Below, piece after piece: positions 9,645 through 18,443 of a stretch of 64,000 nt of DNA. The stretch is from Peribacillus simplex. Its GTDB lineage: Bacteria; Bacillota; Bacilli; Bacillales; DSM-1321. The stretch spans positions 744,001-808,000 of the forward strand of contig NZ_FTMX01000001.1 in NCBI RefSeq assembly GCF_900156045.1. Reading direction: 5' to 3'. Both the position numbers and the translations under genes were made by a program. Under the pieces are notes generated by a model. It did no database searches. It worked only from the letters and a program-made list of their open reading frames with translations, and was not told where the DNA came from. Each line of letters starts with the position of its first letter. Within the stretch, counting starts at the first letter, position 1.

Positions 9645-10430
9645 TTGTTTCAGTCTTTGTATCGCATTCTTATTGAACTGACGAATGGTCAGTATTCATC
9701 AGGTTTATTAAAGCATTTTAGCCAATCTCGCTGGAGCAGGCCTTTAATTTTACTTTATGTAAAAACATTCAACCTTAATCAACAGGAATTTGGTAAGGAG
9801 GTAAAAGCTTATACTAACCTGCACGAGCTATTTACCAGGCAGTTAAAGGCGGATGCCAGGCCAATTACGGCAGTTCCTTCTGCGGTAGCTTGTCCCGTGG
9901 ACGGTGTTCTTGAGGATTCAGGGGAAATACGTGCTGATAAAAATATCGTTGTTAAGGGAAAGGTATATTCAATGGAGGAAATGCTCGGGGATGAGCTTTT
10001 TTTGGAAAAGTACTTAGGGGGCAAATATCTCGTGCTATACTTAAGCCCGAGTCATTACCATAGGATCCATGCACCAATCAAGGGTTCAGTGGTCAAACGT
10101 TGGACCCTTGGAAGGAAATCGTACCCCGTTAATAAATGGGGGATGAAATTTGGAAAAGAGCCTTTATCAAAAAATTACCGGACAATAACTGAACTTCAAA
10201 ATGAAGCGGGAAGTCTGGCAATGGTGAAAGTCGGTGCCATGTTCATAAATTCGATCGTCATTACTGATGAATCGGATGAATTGGAAAAAGGACAGGAATT
10301 TTCTTATTTCAGCTTTGGTTCCACAGTGGTGCTTCTTTTTGAAAAAGGAAGTTTTGAACTTGAAGGAAACATATCCATTCCCGCAGATGTCCGTGTTGGT
10401 GAAACAATCGGATTCATGAGAGCCGTCTAA
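9645..10430 (+). CDS. psd: Phosphatidylserine decarboxylase proenzyme
   Basis: Converts phosphatidylserine to phosphatidylethanolamine at the membrane. 261 residues; the self-cleavage motif FGST (in FSFGSTVVLLFE) gives the pyruvoyl prosthetic group, the same variant I recall for B. subtilis Psd in place of LGST. VDGVLED and LSPSHYHRIHAP are the other family landmarks. The start was set at TTG 9645 because GGAGTGG lies 6 bases before it and the protein then begins like B. subtilis Psd (MFQSLYRILIELTN); a TTG five codons upstream lacks a site. Confidence 0.95.
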   Translation: MFQSLYRILIELTNGQYSSGLLKHFSQSRWSRPLILLYVKTFNLNQQEFGKEVKAYTNLHELFTRQLKADARPITAVPSAVACPVDGVLEDSGEIRADKNIVVKGKVYSMEEMLGDELFLEKYLGGKYLVLYLSPSHYHRIHAPIKGSVVKRWTLGRKSYPVNKWGMKFGKEPLSKNYRTITELQNEAGSLAMVKVGAMFINSIVITDESDELEKGQEFSYFSFGSTVVLLFEKGSFELEGNISIPADVRVGETIGFMRAV

Positions 10431-10447
10431 CTTCAAATGAAAATAAG

Positions 10448-10470
10448 AGGCTGACATTTGATGTCAGCCT
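10448..10470. terminator. Probable shared terminator between psd and sda
   Basis: A perfect 10-bp palindrome (AGGCTGACAT / ATGTCAGCCT, 3-base loop). The flanking T-tracts are weak on the plus strand and moderate on the minus strand. Confidence 0.55.
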
Positions 10471-10482
10471 ATGTATTTCATA

Positions 10483-10623
10483 TTAGAATATTGATCGGAT
10501 TTTATGTGTTAGGGATCTTCGATGAATTTCCGTTTCTATGAGGCGGATGAAATCGGTACTCAACTTTAAATTCTGTGCTTTAAAATAGGATTCAAGCAAC
10601 AGGTCATCAGATAGTTTTTGCAT
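10483..10623 (-). CDS. sda: Sporulation checkpoint inhibitor Sda
   Basis: A 46-residue helical-hairpin protein that inhibits the sporulation kinase KinA when replication is perturbed. [21 protein letters not shown] and [14 protein letters not shown] match B. subtilis Sda closely. Its position beside yqeG also matches. The initiation region is odd: the good GGAGGTGA site is about 23 bases from this ATG, but an ATG GCG TTC TGA mini-ORF lies between and its stop overlaps the sda start (TGATG), suggesting coupled translation. The promoter region carries DnaA boxes, as in B. subtilis where DnaA activates sda. Confidence 0.92.
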   Translation of the reverse strand: MQKLSDDLLLESYFKAQNLKLSTDFIRLIETEIHRRSLTHKIRSIF

Positions 10624-10721
10624 CAGAACGCCATTTGCGGCTGCTCACCTCCAGTAGGGATTACGTGGAATAATTTGGTGCTTTCTTGCATATATTGATA
10701 AGTCTTCCTTGATGTACCCCT

Positions 10722-10750
10722 ACTGTATCAGAAATAAACGTGGAGAACAA
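10722..10750 (-). promoter_or_regulatory. Probable sda promoter
   Basis: Reading the minus strand, TTGTTC (10750-10745) and TACAGT (10727-10722) are 17 bases apart. It lies about 100 bases before the sda start, and the DnaA boxes begin nine bases further upstream. Confidence 0.5.
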
Positions 10751-10758
10751 TCGTTCTG

Positions 10759-10857
10759 TTATCCACAGTTAAAAGTGGATAACTTGTGGTTAAGTTGTTT
10801 ACAAGGTGAGCGAAATGGTGCATGCCAGTATGGAAAATGTTAGTAAAGTTATCCACA
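10759..10857. promoter_or_regulatory. DnaA-box cluster upstream of sda and yqeG
   Basis: Two perfect TTATCCACA boxes (10759-10767 and 10849-10857) and two one-mismatch boxes on the opposite strand (AGTGGATAA at 10774-10782, TGTGGTTAA at 10785-10793). DnaA is known to bind upstream of sda in B. subtilis and raise its expression, linking replication status to sporulation. The region 10860-11020 holds nothing else that I can identify. Confidence 0.85.
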
Positions 10858-11020
10858 GATTGAATAAATGAAATTTTTGTCGAAATCTTTTATGAATAAT
10901 TAGTTCTTTGGTTATGGTCTGCCTGCAAATTCCCCATTATTTAATAAAAAATGCCTTTCCATATCAGAAAACATACATTATGATGTTTCTTTACCGTCAG
11001 CCCTTCTTTCCTAATTTTTT

Positions 11021-11049
11021 TTGAAAGTGTGCTGAAAATTCGATATGAT
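11021..11049 (+). promoter_or_regulatory. SigA-type promoter of the yqeG operon
   Basis: TTGAAA (11021-11026), 17 bases, TATGAT (11044-11049); the yqeG ATG follows 40 bases later. Confidence 0.7.
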
Positions 11050-11088
11050 GGAGACGGTAAATTTTAACGAAAATATAGAGGTGTCAAT

Positions 11089-11610
11089 ATGCTTAAATTA
11101 TTTTTGCCGAGTGAACATGTTAAAAGCATTTTTAATATAGATCCTCAAGAATTGAAAAAAAGAGGGATAAAGGGAGTCATTACCGATTTGGATAATACTC
11201 TCGTTGAATGGGACAGGCCAACTGCCACCCCCGATTTAATCAAATGGTTCGACAATATGCGGGATCATGGGATTTTAGTGACGATTGTGTCCAATAATAA
11301 TGAAAATCGGGTTCGGGCTTTTTCCGATCCGCTTCACATTCCGTTTATCTTCCAGGCCAGAAAACCGATGGCAAGAGCTTTCCATAAAGCCCGTAAGGCA
11401 ATGGGATTGAAATTGGAAGAAACGGTGGTAATCGGCGATCAGTTATTGACGGATGTATTGGGAGGGAACAGAGGCGGGTTTCATACGATCTTAGTGCTCC
11501 CAGTAGCACAAACCGACGAATTCAGAACGAGGATCAATCGTTATTTTGAAAGAAAGATCATGGCGTTTTTTAAACGAAAAGGAATGATAGAATGGGAGGA
11601 TCACAATTGA
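11089..11610 (+). CDS. yqeG: YqeG family HAD-type phosphatase
   Basis: A 173-residue HAD superfamily III protein. Motif I is TDLDNTLVEWD near residue 33, motif II VSNNNE, and the C-terminal motif VIGDQLLTDVLGGN. Physiological substrate unknown; the mitochondrial relative Gep4 dephosphorylates phosphatidylglycerophosphate, so a lipid or nucleotide substrate is possible. First gene of a conserved operon, overlapping yqeH by three bases. Confidence 0.93.
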   Translation: MLKLFLPSEHVKSIFNIDPQELKKRGIKGVITDLDNTLVEWDRPTATPDLIKWFDNMRDHGILVTIVSNNNENRVRAFSDPLHIPFIFQARKPMARAFHKARKAMGLKLEETVVIGDQLLTDVLGGNRGGFHTILVLPVAQTDEFRTRINRYFERKIMAFFKRKGMIEWEDHN

Positions 11611-12716
11611 ATAATCATCAAGAATTAGTGTGCATCGGCTGCGGTGTCAAGGTCCAGACTGAAGATCCGAAGGAATTGGGCTTTGCCCCTAAATCAGCTC
11701 TGGAAAAGGAGACCATCGTTTGTCAGCGCTGCTTTAAATTGAAACATTATAACGAAGTTCAGGATGTTTCCTTAACAGACGATGACTTCTTGAAAATCTT
11801 GAATAAAGTAGGCGAAACCGACTCTTTAATCGTCAAGATCGTCGATATTTTTGATTTCAATGGAAGCTGGCTGCCTGGCCTGCATCGATTTGTAGGAAGA
11901 AATGATGTTCTTCTGATCGGAAATAAGGTTGATTTATTGCCTAAATCCGTAAAACCGAACAAGTTGATCAATTGGATGAAGCAATCGTCCAAGGAATTGG
12001 GTCTTAACCCGGTTGATGTCCTGCTTGTCAGTGCGGAAAAGGGAAAGCACATACTTGAAGCGGCTGATGCGATCGAGCGGTATCGCAAAGGTAAAGATGT
12101 CTATGTGGTGGGCTGTACGAATGTAGGGAAATCGACTTTCATCAACCGGCTTATAAAAGAAGTGAGCGGAGAAAGTGATATCATCACGACTTCCCATTTC
12201 CCAGGGACTACCTTGGATATGATCGAAATTCCTTTGGATGATGAAAAGGCATTGATCGATACACCAGGAATCATTAATCATCATCAAATGGCTCATTATG
12301 TGGACAAGCGGGACTTCAAGGTGATCATGCCGAAAAAGGAAATCAAGCCGAGAGTGTACCAACTGAATGAAGCGCAGACGCTATTTTTCGGAGGGTTGGC
12401 CCGGTTGGACTATGTCTCAGGCGGAAGGCGTTCATTGACTTGCTACCTTTCGAATGAATTGAATATTCACCGTACGAAACTTGAAAATGCCGATGAATTG
12501 TATAAAAACCATGCCGGGGAATTACTTACGCCCCCACGGCCTGAACAAATCGAGGAGTTTCCGAAGCTGATTCCACATGAATTCTCCTTGAAAGATGGTA
12601 AAATGGATATTGTGTTTTCTGGTCTTGGCTGGGTGACGGTCAATGAGCCAGGAGCTAAAATCGTTGCACATGTTCCAAAGGGCGTCAATGTGATCGTTCG
12701 CAAATCATTAATCTAA
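11607..12716 (+). CDS. yqeH: Ribosome biogenesis GTPase YqeH
   Basis: A circularly permuted GTPase needed for 30S subunit assembly. An N-terminal zinc finger (CIGCG ... CQRC) is followed by G4 (GNKVD), then G1 (GCTNVGKST) and G3 (DTPG), the permuted order typical of the family, and a C-terminal RNA-binding-like domain ending GLGWVTVNEPG. The start is TTG 11607, 8 bases after GGGAGG, overlapping the yqeG stop (TTGA); this gives 369 residues and an N-terminus like B. subtilis YqeH. Confidence 0.95.
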   Translation: MNNHQELVCIGCGVKVQTEDPKELGFAPKSALEKETIVCQRCFKLKHYNEVQDVSLTDDDFLKILNKVGETDSLIVKIVDIFDFNGSWLPGLHRFVGRNDVLLIGNKVDLLPKSVKPNKLINWMKQSSKELGLNPVDVLLVSAEKGKHILEAADAIERYRKGKDVYVVGCTNVGKSTFINRLIKEVSGESDIITTSHFPGTTLDMIEIPLDDEKALIDTPGIINHHQMAHYVDKRDFKVIMPKKEIKPRVYQLNEAQTLFFGGLARLDYVSGGRRSLTCYLSNELNIHRTKLENADELYKNHAGELLTPPRPEQIEEFPKLIPHEFSLKDGKMDIVFSGLGWVTVNEPGAKIVAHVPKGVNVIVRKSLI

Positions 12717-12736
12717 ATATAGGGGTCGTCTAGTCT

Positions 12737-13579
12737 ATGAAAAAGATTTATGGGGTAATGGGAGATCCAATTGCACATTCGATGTCACCGGACATCCATA
12801 ATGATGCATTTGAAAAAGAAAATATAGAAGCGGTTTATCATCATTTCCATGTGACGAAAGAAGGTTTGAACGATGCCGTGAAAGGCATGAAAGCCCTTGG
12901 TATAGAAGGGTTTAACATCACGATTCCACATAAGACTTCAATCATCCCTTTCCTTGATGAAGTGGATGAACTGGCCCTTGCAATCGGGGCTGTAAATACG
13001 GTTGTTAACAAAAATGGTCGGTTTATAGGGTATAATACAGACGGAAAAGGATTTTTCAAATCCTTATGCGATGAAATATCAGGTGACATCAAGGCTAAAA
13101 AAACGTTAGTGATCGGAGCGGGCGGTGCTGCGCGTGCGATTTATTTTACCCTCGTAAAAGAAGGGGTAAAGCAAGTTGATATTGCAAACCGGACAAAGGA
13201 AAGGGCGGCCCAGCTTGTTTCTGATTGCCCATATGATAAAGTATCGAAGGCACTCTCGATTATCGAAGCGGAAGAAAGCTTATCACAATATGATTTAATC
13301 ATCCAAACGACTTCTTCAGGAATGAGCCCGGAATTGGATCATTCACCGTTAAAGGTCGACCAGCTTAAAACCGGTGCAATTGTCAGTGATATCATCTATA
13401 ACCCTCTGCAAACCAAACTGCTGCGTGAAGCGGGGGAAAAAGGGGCGGAAACGCAAAATGGTTTGGGGATGTTCATCAACCAGGCCGCGCTCGCATTTGA
13501 GATATGGACAGGCATTATGCCGGATACAGCAAGAATGACAGATATTGTCTTGAACAAACTAGGAGGTAACACATGTTAA
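12737..13579 (+). CDS. aroE: Shikimate dehydrogenase
   Basis: NADPH-dependent reduction of 3-dehydroshikimate to shikimate in aromatic amino acid synthesis. 280 residues: substrate domain with GDPIAHSMSPDIHN and NITIPHK (catalytic Lys), Rossmann motif GAGGAARAI near 127, and an NGLGMFINQAALAFE C-terminal signature. Called aroD in B. subtilis. AGGGGTCG precedes the ATG. It overlaps yhbY by seven bases. Confidence 0.96.
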   Translation: MKKIYGVMGDPIAHSMSPDIHNDAFEKENIEAVYHHFHVTKEGLNDAVKGMKALGIEGFNITIPHKTSIIPFLDEVDELALAIGAVNTVVNKNGRFIGYNTDGKGFFKSLCDEISGDIKAKKTLVIGAGGAARAIYFTLVKEGVKQVDIANRTKERAAQLVSDCPYDKVSKALSIIEAEESLSQYDLIIQTTSSGMSPELDHSPLKVDQLKTGAIVSDIIYNPLQTKLLREAGEKGAETQNGLGMFINQAALAFEIWTGIMPDTARMTDIVLNKLGGNTC

Positions 13580-13863
13580 CTGGAAAACAGAAAAGATTTT
13601 TACGATCAAAGGCCCATCACCTCAATCCAATATTTCAAGTTGGTAAAGGCGGCGTCAATGATAATCTCATCAAGCAAATTGGTGAGGCGCTTGAAGTACG
13701 TGAATTAATCAAGGTCAGCATCCTGCAAAACTGTGAAGAGGACCGCGATGATGTCGGACTTTCTTTATCAAAAGGTGCACGGGCGGAATTGGTTCAGATT
13801 ATCGGCAACACAATTGTGCTGTATAAAGAATCAAAAGAAAACAAACAACTTAAATTACCTTAA
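13573..13863 (+). CDS. yhbY: CRM-domain RNA-binding protein YhbY/YqeI
   Basis: A 96-residue protein that is a single CRM domain, associated with 50S precursor particles. The start LTGKQKRFLRSKAHHLNPIF and the GKGGVNDNL loop (GxxG-like RNA contact) are characteristic. AGGAGGT inside the aroE end is its ribosome site, so it is probably translated together with aroE. The downstream partner nadD starts 11 bases after its stop. Confidence 0.93.
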   Translation: MLTGKQKRFLRSKAHHLNPIFQVGKGGVNDNLIKQIGEALEVRELIKVSILQNCEEDRDDVGLSLSKGARAELVQIIGNTIVLYKESKENKQLKLP

Positions 13864-13874
13864 GGAACCTATCT

Positions 13875-14444
13875 ATGAAAAAAATTGGAATTCTTGGCGG
13901 TACATTCAATCCTCCGCATATCGGGCATTTAATTATAGCGAATGAAGTGCTGGATGCCCTTGAACTAGATGAAATCAGGTTCATGCCAAATCACGTTCCT
14001 CCACATAAGGAAAAATCGGAGGAAGTAACCGATATGGACAGGCTGGCCATGTTGGAAAACGCGATAGCCGGAAACCCATCTTTTTATATTGAGGGTATTG
14101 AAATAGAAAGAAAAGGCACATCTTATACGTATGACACAATAAAATTGCTGAAAGAACTTGAGCCAACCAATGAGTTCTATTTCATAATTGGCGCAGATAT
14201 GATTGAGTACTTACCGAATTGGCACCATATCGACGAGCTGGTGCATATGGTCAATTTCGTCGGGGTGAAGCGCCCTGGATATAACGAAAAGACCGTATAC
14301 CCAATCACGATGGTGAAAGTCCCCCAGATGTTCATTTCGTCTTCCATGATACGAAGGAAGTTAAGAACGGGGAAAACCGTGAAATATTTAATAGCAGATC
14401 CAGTGGTGAAGTATATTAAAGGGAATGGTTTATATGAATCGTGA
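13875..14444 (+). CDS. nadD: Nicotinate-nucleotide adenylyltransferase
   Basis: Forms deamido-NAD from nicotinate mononucleotide and ATP. 189 residues. The nucleotidyltransferase HxGH motif is at 15-18 in GGTFNPPHIGH, and the ISSSMIRRKL motif near the C-terminus contacts ATP. AAGGAACC before the ATG. Overlaps yqeK by 11 bases. Confidence 0.96.
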   Translation: MKKIGILGGTFNPPHIGHLIIANEVLDALELDEIRFMPNHVPPHKEKSEEVTDMDRLAMLENAIAGNPSFYIEGIEIERKGTSYTYDTIKLLKELEPTNEFYFIIGADMIEYLPNWHHIDELVHMVNFVGVKRPGYNEKTVYPITMVKVPQMFISSSMIRRKLRTGKTVKYLIADPVVKYIKGNGLYES

Positions 14445-15006
14445 GAAAGCATTGGCGCTGGTCAAAGAACAAATCACCGAGCGCAGGTACATTCATACCT
14501 TGGGTGTGGTCGAGTCTGCGATTGAACTTGCTGAACGGTATGGTGCCGACGTCAAAAAAGCCGAACTGGCAGCCATTTTCCATGATTATGCAAAATTTCG
14601 TCCAAAAGAGGAAATGGAGCAAATAATAATCGCTGAAAAAATGGACCCGCAGTTACTTGAATACAATATGGAGCTGTGGCACGCTCCTGTCGGGGCTTAT
14701 TTGGTGAAAAAGGAAGCTGGCATTCAGGACGCTGAAATCTTGGATGCGATTGCCTATCACACGTCTGGCAGGGTTGGCATGAGCCTATTGGATAAAGTCG
14801 TATACCTTGCTGACTATATTGAGCCGGGACGTTCTTTTCCCGGTGTCGACGAAGTCAGGCAGACGGCAAAGCAAAATTTGGATCATGCTGTCATTCAGGC
14901 TTTAAGGAATACAGTTGTTTTTTTAATGAAAAGAAATCAGGCAATTTACCCTGACACATTTAAGACATATAATGATTTGATCATGAATTTGAAGGAGAAG
15001 ATGTAA
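14434..15006 (+). CDS. yqeK: HD-domain diadenosine tetraphosphatase YqeK
   Basis: A 190-residue HD hydrolase; YqeK-type enzymes cleave Ap4A symmetrically. Metal-site residues are H21, H50-D51 (IFHDYAKF), and the downstream YHTSGRVGM and LADYIEP segments. Start 14434 gives the B. subtilis-like MNREKALALVKEQ; an ATG three codons earlier has no better site. The stop overlaps the rsfS start by one base. Confidence 0.94.
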   Translation: MNREKALALVKEQITERRYIHTLGVVESAIELAERYGADVKKAELAAIFHDYAKFRPKEEMEQIIIAEKMDPQLLEYNMELWHAPVGAYLVKKEAGIQDAEILDAIAYHTSGRVGMSLLDKVVYLADYIEPGRSFPGVDEVRQTAKQNLDHAVIQALRNTVVFLMKRNQAIYPDTFKTYNDLIMNLKEKM

Positions 15007-15362
15007 TGACTGAACGTGAACTTCTAGTAATTGCAGCAAAAGCGGCGGATGATAAAAGAGCGGAGGATATCGTGGCATTGAACATGCAAGGTATTTCCCT
15101 TGTAGCGGATTACTTTTTGATCTGCCATGGTAATTCTGAAAAACAAGTACAAGCAATAGCCCGTGAAATGAAGAGCAAAGCTGATGAATCAGGAATCAAT
15201 GTAAAACGTCTTGAAGGTTTTGACGAGGCGAAATGGGTGCTTGTTGATCTTGGCGATGTAGTGGCCCACATTTTCCATAAAGATGAAAGAAACTACTATA
15301 ACCTCGAACGTTTATGGGGAGATGCACCTTTTGAAGATCTAGAGAGTGAACTGACTTCATGA
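15006..15362 (+). CDS. rsfS: Ribosome silencing factor RsfS (YqeL)
   Basis: Binds ribosomal protein uL14 and blocks 30S-50S joining when nutrients are limiting. 118 residues with the DUF143 pattern: DKRAEDIVALNMQG, VADYFLICHGNSEKQVQAIA, WVLVDLGDVVAHIF, YNLERLWGDAP. Overlaps yqeK by one base and yqeM by four, so translation of the three is probably coupled. Confidence 0.95.
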   Translation: MTERELLVIAAKAADDKRAEDIVALNMQGISLVADYFLICHGNSEKQVQAIAREMKSKADESGINVKRLEGFDEAKWVLVDLGDVVAHIFHKDERNYYNLERLWGDAPFEDLESELTS

Positions 15363-16102
15363 CGTACGAACGCTTTGCCTATGTATACGATGAATTGATG
15401 AAGGACGCACCTTATGAAAAATGGCTGATGATCCTTACGGCGAAGCTGGAACAGTACGGAATTGGCGGAAGGAAAGTCTTGGATTTAGCGTGTGGAACCG
15501 GGGAAATGACCGTTGAATTGGCGCAACACGGATTCGAAGTCACCGGCGTGGATTTATCTGATGAAATGCTTCTTGTTGCCAATGAAAAAGCGGTTAAGCT
15601 TGGATTATCGATTCCGCTTTTCCAGCAGAATATGGCAGAACTCGAAGGACTTGGCCAATTTGATTGTGTCACGATTTTTTGTGATTCGCTGAACTACCTT
15701 CGCGATGAGGAAGATATAGTCAAGACGTTTAGCCGGGTTCATGAGCATTTGAAGGATGGCGGATTATTTTTGTTTGATGTCCATTCCATTTATAAAATGG
15801 AAGAAATCTTCCGTGATAATACGTTTGCTGTCAATGGTGAAGAAGTATCCTATATATGGGACTGTTTCCCGGGTGAAGAACCATACAGTGTGGAACATGA
15901 TTTAAGTTTTTTCGTAAGGGACGATGAAAGCGGCCTTTATGATCGATTTGATGAGTTGCATTACCAACGGACCTATCCGGTTGAACAATATAAAAAGTGG
16001 TTGGAGCAAGCAGGTTTTACGGTTTCTGAAATTCTGGCGGATCTTGAAGACGCACCGCTTGTAGCGGAAACCGAAAGAATCTTATTTGCAGCCAGTAAAT
16101 GA
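15359..16102 (+). CDS. yqeM: SAM-dependent methyltransferase YqeM
   Basis: 247-residue class I methyltransferase. SAM motif I is VLDLACGTGEMTVEL near residue 40, with the acidic VTGVDLS at the end of strand 2. Substrate unknown. It closes the yqeG operon, as in B. subtilis, before the comER/comE locus. Begins MTYERFAYVYDELM, where YDxLM is the usual start of this family. Confidence 0.92.
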   Translation: MTYERFAYVYDELMKDAPYEKWLMILTAKLEQYGIGGRKVLDLACGTGEMTVELAQHGFEVTGVDLSDEMLLVANEKAVKLGLSIPLFQQNMAELEGLGQFDCVTIFCDSLNYLRDEEDIVKTFSRVHEHLKDGGLFLFDVHSIYKMEEIFRDNTFAVNGEEVSYIWDCFPGEEPYSVEHDLSFFVRDDESGLYDRFDELHYQRTYPVEQYKKWLEQAGFTVSEILADLEDAPLVAETERILFAASK

Positions 16103-16103
16103 T

Positions 16104-16176
16104 AAAGAGGTCAAGAACCCCTGTTTTCGTACATCATACTGTACGAACGGAGGTCTGACCTCTTCTTTTTTATACT
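16104..16176. terminator. Long nested terminator between yqeM and comER
   Basis: Outer arms AAGAGGTCA (16105-16113) and TGACCTCTT (16156-16164) enclose a second perfect stem TTCGTAC / GTACGAA (16126-16147). A T-run follows on the plus strand. It can serve the convergent comER as well. Confidence 0.85.
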
Positions 16177-16209
16177 TTCAGAAGGAGTTAAAGATATTGA
16201 TTACGAATA

Positions 16210-17040
16210 TTAATAAGGATGGCCGAACTGCTTTTCAACTTCATGAAGATCCTCTGCAAACTTTTCATGTGTCGCTTGAAAAAGATGATGGAACATTTCC
16301 CCGGTTTCAGCTTCTAAAACCTTGATCCCTTCACCTGTTATTCCACCCTTTACACAAACCTTTTCCTGTAAAGTCGGCAATGTATAAACCCCTTTACCGA
16401 GCAGTTCCCCTAAGCCAACCAGCATATTCTCAGTCAAAGTCGTAGCCGTTTCTTTATCTATCTTCGTCGTTTGGCAAGCCGCGTCAATAAACGCTTGTGC
16501 TAAATAGCTGAAGAAGGCAGGACCGCAGCTGACGATATCGGAAGCTACCCGGGTGATATCATTTTCTATGATGACCGGTGCCGATATGGCGGAGGCCAAA
16601 TCAAATAAAGCTGACACTTTCTCCTTACTGCAGTTCTTGCTGAAACTCAGTAGTGATACCCCTGAACCCACACGGTTCGTTATGCTCGGGATAAAACGGG
16701 CACAAGGGGCATTCACGGCGGATTCAAGCTGGGAGACTGAAAGCGGACTTGTGATGGAAATAACCAGCTGATCCCTTTTTATATGATGTTTGATGCCCTG
16801 TAATAGGCTGTTAATTTGCAATGGTTTTACACAGAGAAAGATAAAGTCCGCTTGTTGGACGATTTCGGCTGCGCTTTCCGCAACCTTGATTCCAGGGTGT
16901 TTTTCTTTCAGCGCCAATGCTTTGGAAAGCGTGCGATTTGTAATGATTAAATCTGCTGGATTTAATATTTTTGCCTCCAGCCATGCCTCGATTAAAATGG
17001 TACCCATATTTCCGGTTCCGATAACACCGATTTTCTTCAA
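16210..17040 (-). CDS. comER: ComER, pyrroline-5-carboxylate reductase-like protein
   Basis: 276 residues with an N-terminal Rossmann motif (IGVIGTGNMGTILIEAW) and the ProC-like GPAFFSYLAQAFIDAA segment and C-terminal helices. In B. subtilis ComER lies divergent from comEA exactly as here; its role is unclear (reported effects on biofilm and sporulation) and it is not the main ProC. No ribosome-site ambiguity: GAGAGGAGTTGATCGGA precedes the ATG. Confidence 0.9.
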   Translation of the reverse strand: MKKIGVIGTGNMGTILIEAWLEAKILNPADLIITNRTLSKALALKEKHPGIKVAESAAEIVQQADFIFLCVKPLQINSLLQGIKHHIKRDQLVISITSPLSVSQLESAVNAPCARFIPSITNRVGSGVSLLSFSKNCSKEKVSALFDLASAISAPVIIENDITRVASDIVSCGPAFFSYLAQAFIDAACQTTKIDKETATTLTENMLVGLGELLGKGVYTLPTLQEKVCVKGGITGEGIKVLEAETGEMFHHLFQATHEKFAEDLHEVEKQFGHPY

Positions 17041-17150
17041 TTCCGATCAACTCCTCTCACTTAAAGCGATTGATTCTCCTAAAAACACTATGTATTTTTA
17101 ATCTGTCCTATGACAATGTATCGCGCGAAATCCAACAAGGAGGTAAAGAA

Positions 17151-17786
17151 ATGGAAGGGATTTTTAAAAAGAAATGGATGATGATAACCGTTGCCATGGG
17201 ATTTGTGGCAGCGGGCATTTACTTTTTTTTGCAACAAGGGGGGGAGCCGGCTGATACGGAAGATATATTTTCCATTACTGCAAAAGAAGCTGGAGTTAAA
17301 GAAAATGAAGATGAAACGCCTGCCGAACCTGAGATCATTAAAGTGGACGTTAAAGGAGCGGTCAAGTCCCCTGGCATATTCACTGCACACGCAGGTGACC
17401 GGGTGATCGATTTGATTTCGGCTGCGGGCAGTTTTACGGACAACGCTGATAAGGATAAAGTGAATTTTGCCCAAATCGTCGAGGACCAAATGGTCATTTA
17501 TGTACCGGAAATAGGTGAAGAAGACGAAGGGAAGTTGGAGAATATACAAGTCGGGTCGTCTGGTGATGCCGTCTCTGGGAGGACATCAGGAGGACTGGTG
17601 AACTTGAATACTGCTACACAGGAAGATTTGGAAACCTTGACGGGAATTGGACCATCTAAAGCGAATGCAATCCTCGAATACAGGGAAACGGTAGGGAAAT
17701 TCAAGGAGGTCGATGACTTGAAGAATGTAACGGGAATCGGAGAAAAAACGTTTGAAAGGTTACGGGATTCCATTTCGGTGAAATGA
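17151..17786 (+). CDS. comEA: Competence DNA receptor ComEA
   Basis: Membrane-anchored double-strand DNA-binding protein of the transformation machinery. 211 residues: N-terminal membrane helix (about 9-25), SLBB-type domain (VDVKGAVKSPGIFTAHAGDRV), a Ser/Gly linker and two C-terminal helix-hairpin-helix motifs (LETLTGIGPSKANAIL, LKNVTGIGEKTFERL). The frame is open 27 codons upstream, but AAGGAGGT before 17151 fixes the start. Head of the comE operon. Confidence 0.95.
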   Translation: MEGIFKKKWMMITVAMGFVAAGIYFFLQQGGEPADTEDIFSITAKEAGVKENEDETPAEPEIIKVDVKGAVKSPGIFTAHAGDRVIDLISAAGSFTDNADKDKVNFAQIVEDQMVIYVPEIGEEDEGKLENIQVGSSGDAVSGRTSGGLVNLNTATQEDLETLTGIGPSKANAILEYRETVGKFKEVDDLKNVTGIGEKTFERLRDSISVK

Positions 17787-17864
17787 ATGATTGAATATGC
17801 TACACAAATGGCCAGGAAGAGGGTAAAATTGAAGAAAATCAATCTAGTGGTTAGGGGATAAAAC

Positions 17865-18425
17865 ATGAACAGGATTAGTTGGGATCAATATTTCATGGCG
17901 CAAAGCCATTTATTAGCTTTAAGAAGCACATGTACACGCCTCACTGTAGGGGCGACCATCGTCAGGGATAACCGAATCATTGCTGGGGGATATAATGGGT
18001 CCATTGCGGGAGGGACGCATTGTATTGATGACGGCTGTTATGTAATTGATAATCATTGTGTCAGAACGATACATGCAGAAATGAATGCTCTTTTACAATG
18101 TGCGAAATTTGGGGTACCTACTGATGGGGCAGAAATATATGTGACGCATTTTCCGTGTCTTCAGTGTTGTAAATCACTCATTCAAGCTGGCATAAAGGCT
18201 GTTTATTACGCAGAGGATTACAAAAATCATCCATATGCCCTGGAATTATTCAAACAGGCTGGTGTTAAGACCGAGAAGGTTGAAGCAAAAGGGGCCATCG
18301 ATGTTAATGGAAAACAAAAAAAGGACTTTGTATTCTCATTGCTAGCTCAACTTGAACGAACAGACCTGAAAAAAGAAGATTTATTGGAGTTGGAAAAGCA
18401 GGCCAATCAGATATTTGAAAATTAA
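17865..18425 (+). CDS. comEB: ComEB, dCMP deaminase family protein
   Basis: 186-residue zinc deaminase fold. The site is complete: HAEMNALL (zinc His and catalytic Glu) and PCLQCCK (zinc cysteines). In B. subtilis ComEB helps localise competence proteins to the cell pole, and its deaminase activity is not needed for that. It lies between comEA (78-base gap) and comEC (18 bases). Confidence 0.95.
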   Translation: MNRISWDQYFMAQSHLLALRSTCTRLTVGATIVRDNRIIAGGYNGSIAGGTHCIDDGCYVIDNHCVRTIHAEMNALLQCAKFGVPTDGAEIYVTHFPCLQCCKSLIQAGIKAVYYAEDYKNHPYALELFKQAGVKTEKVEAKGAIDVNGKQKKDFVFSLLAQLERTDLKKEDLLELEKQANQIFEN

Positions 18426-18443
18426 ATAGGACGGGGGGCAGGC

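Noticed and set aside
17081-17100. AAAAACACTATGTATTTTTA between comER and comEA as a ComK box
   Set aside because: Roughly palindromic, but the spacing between A-run and T-run is not the AAAA-N5-TTTT arrangement and no second box was found at a suitable distance.
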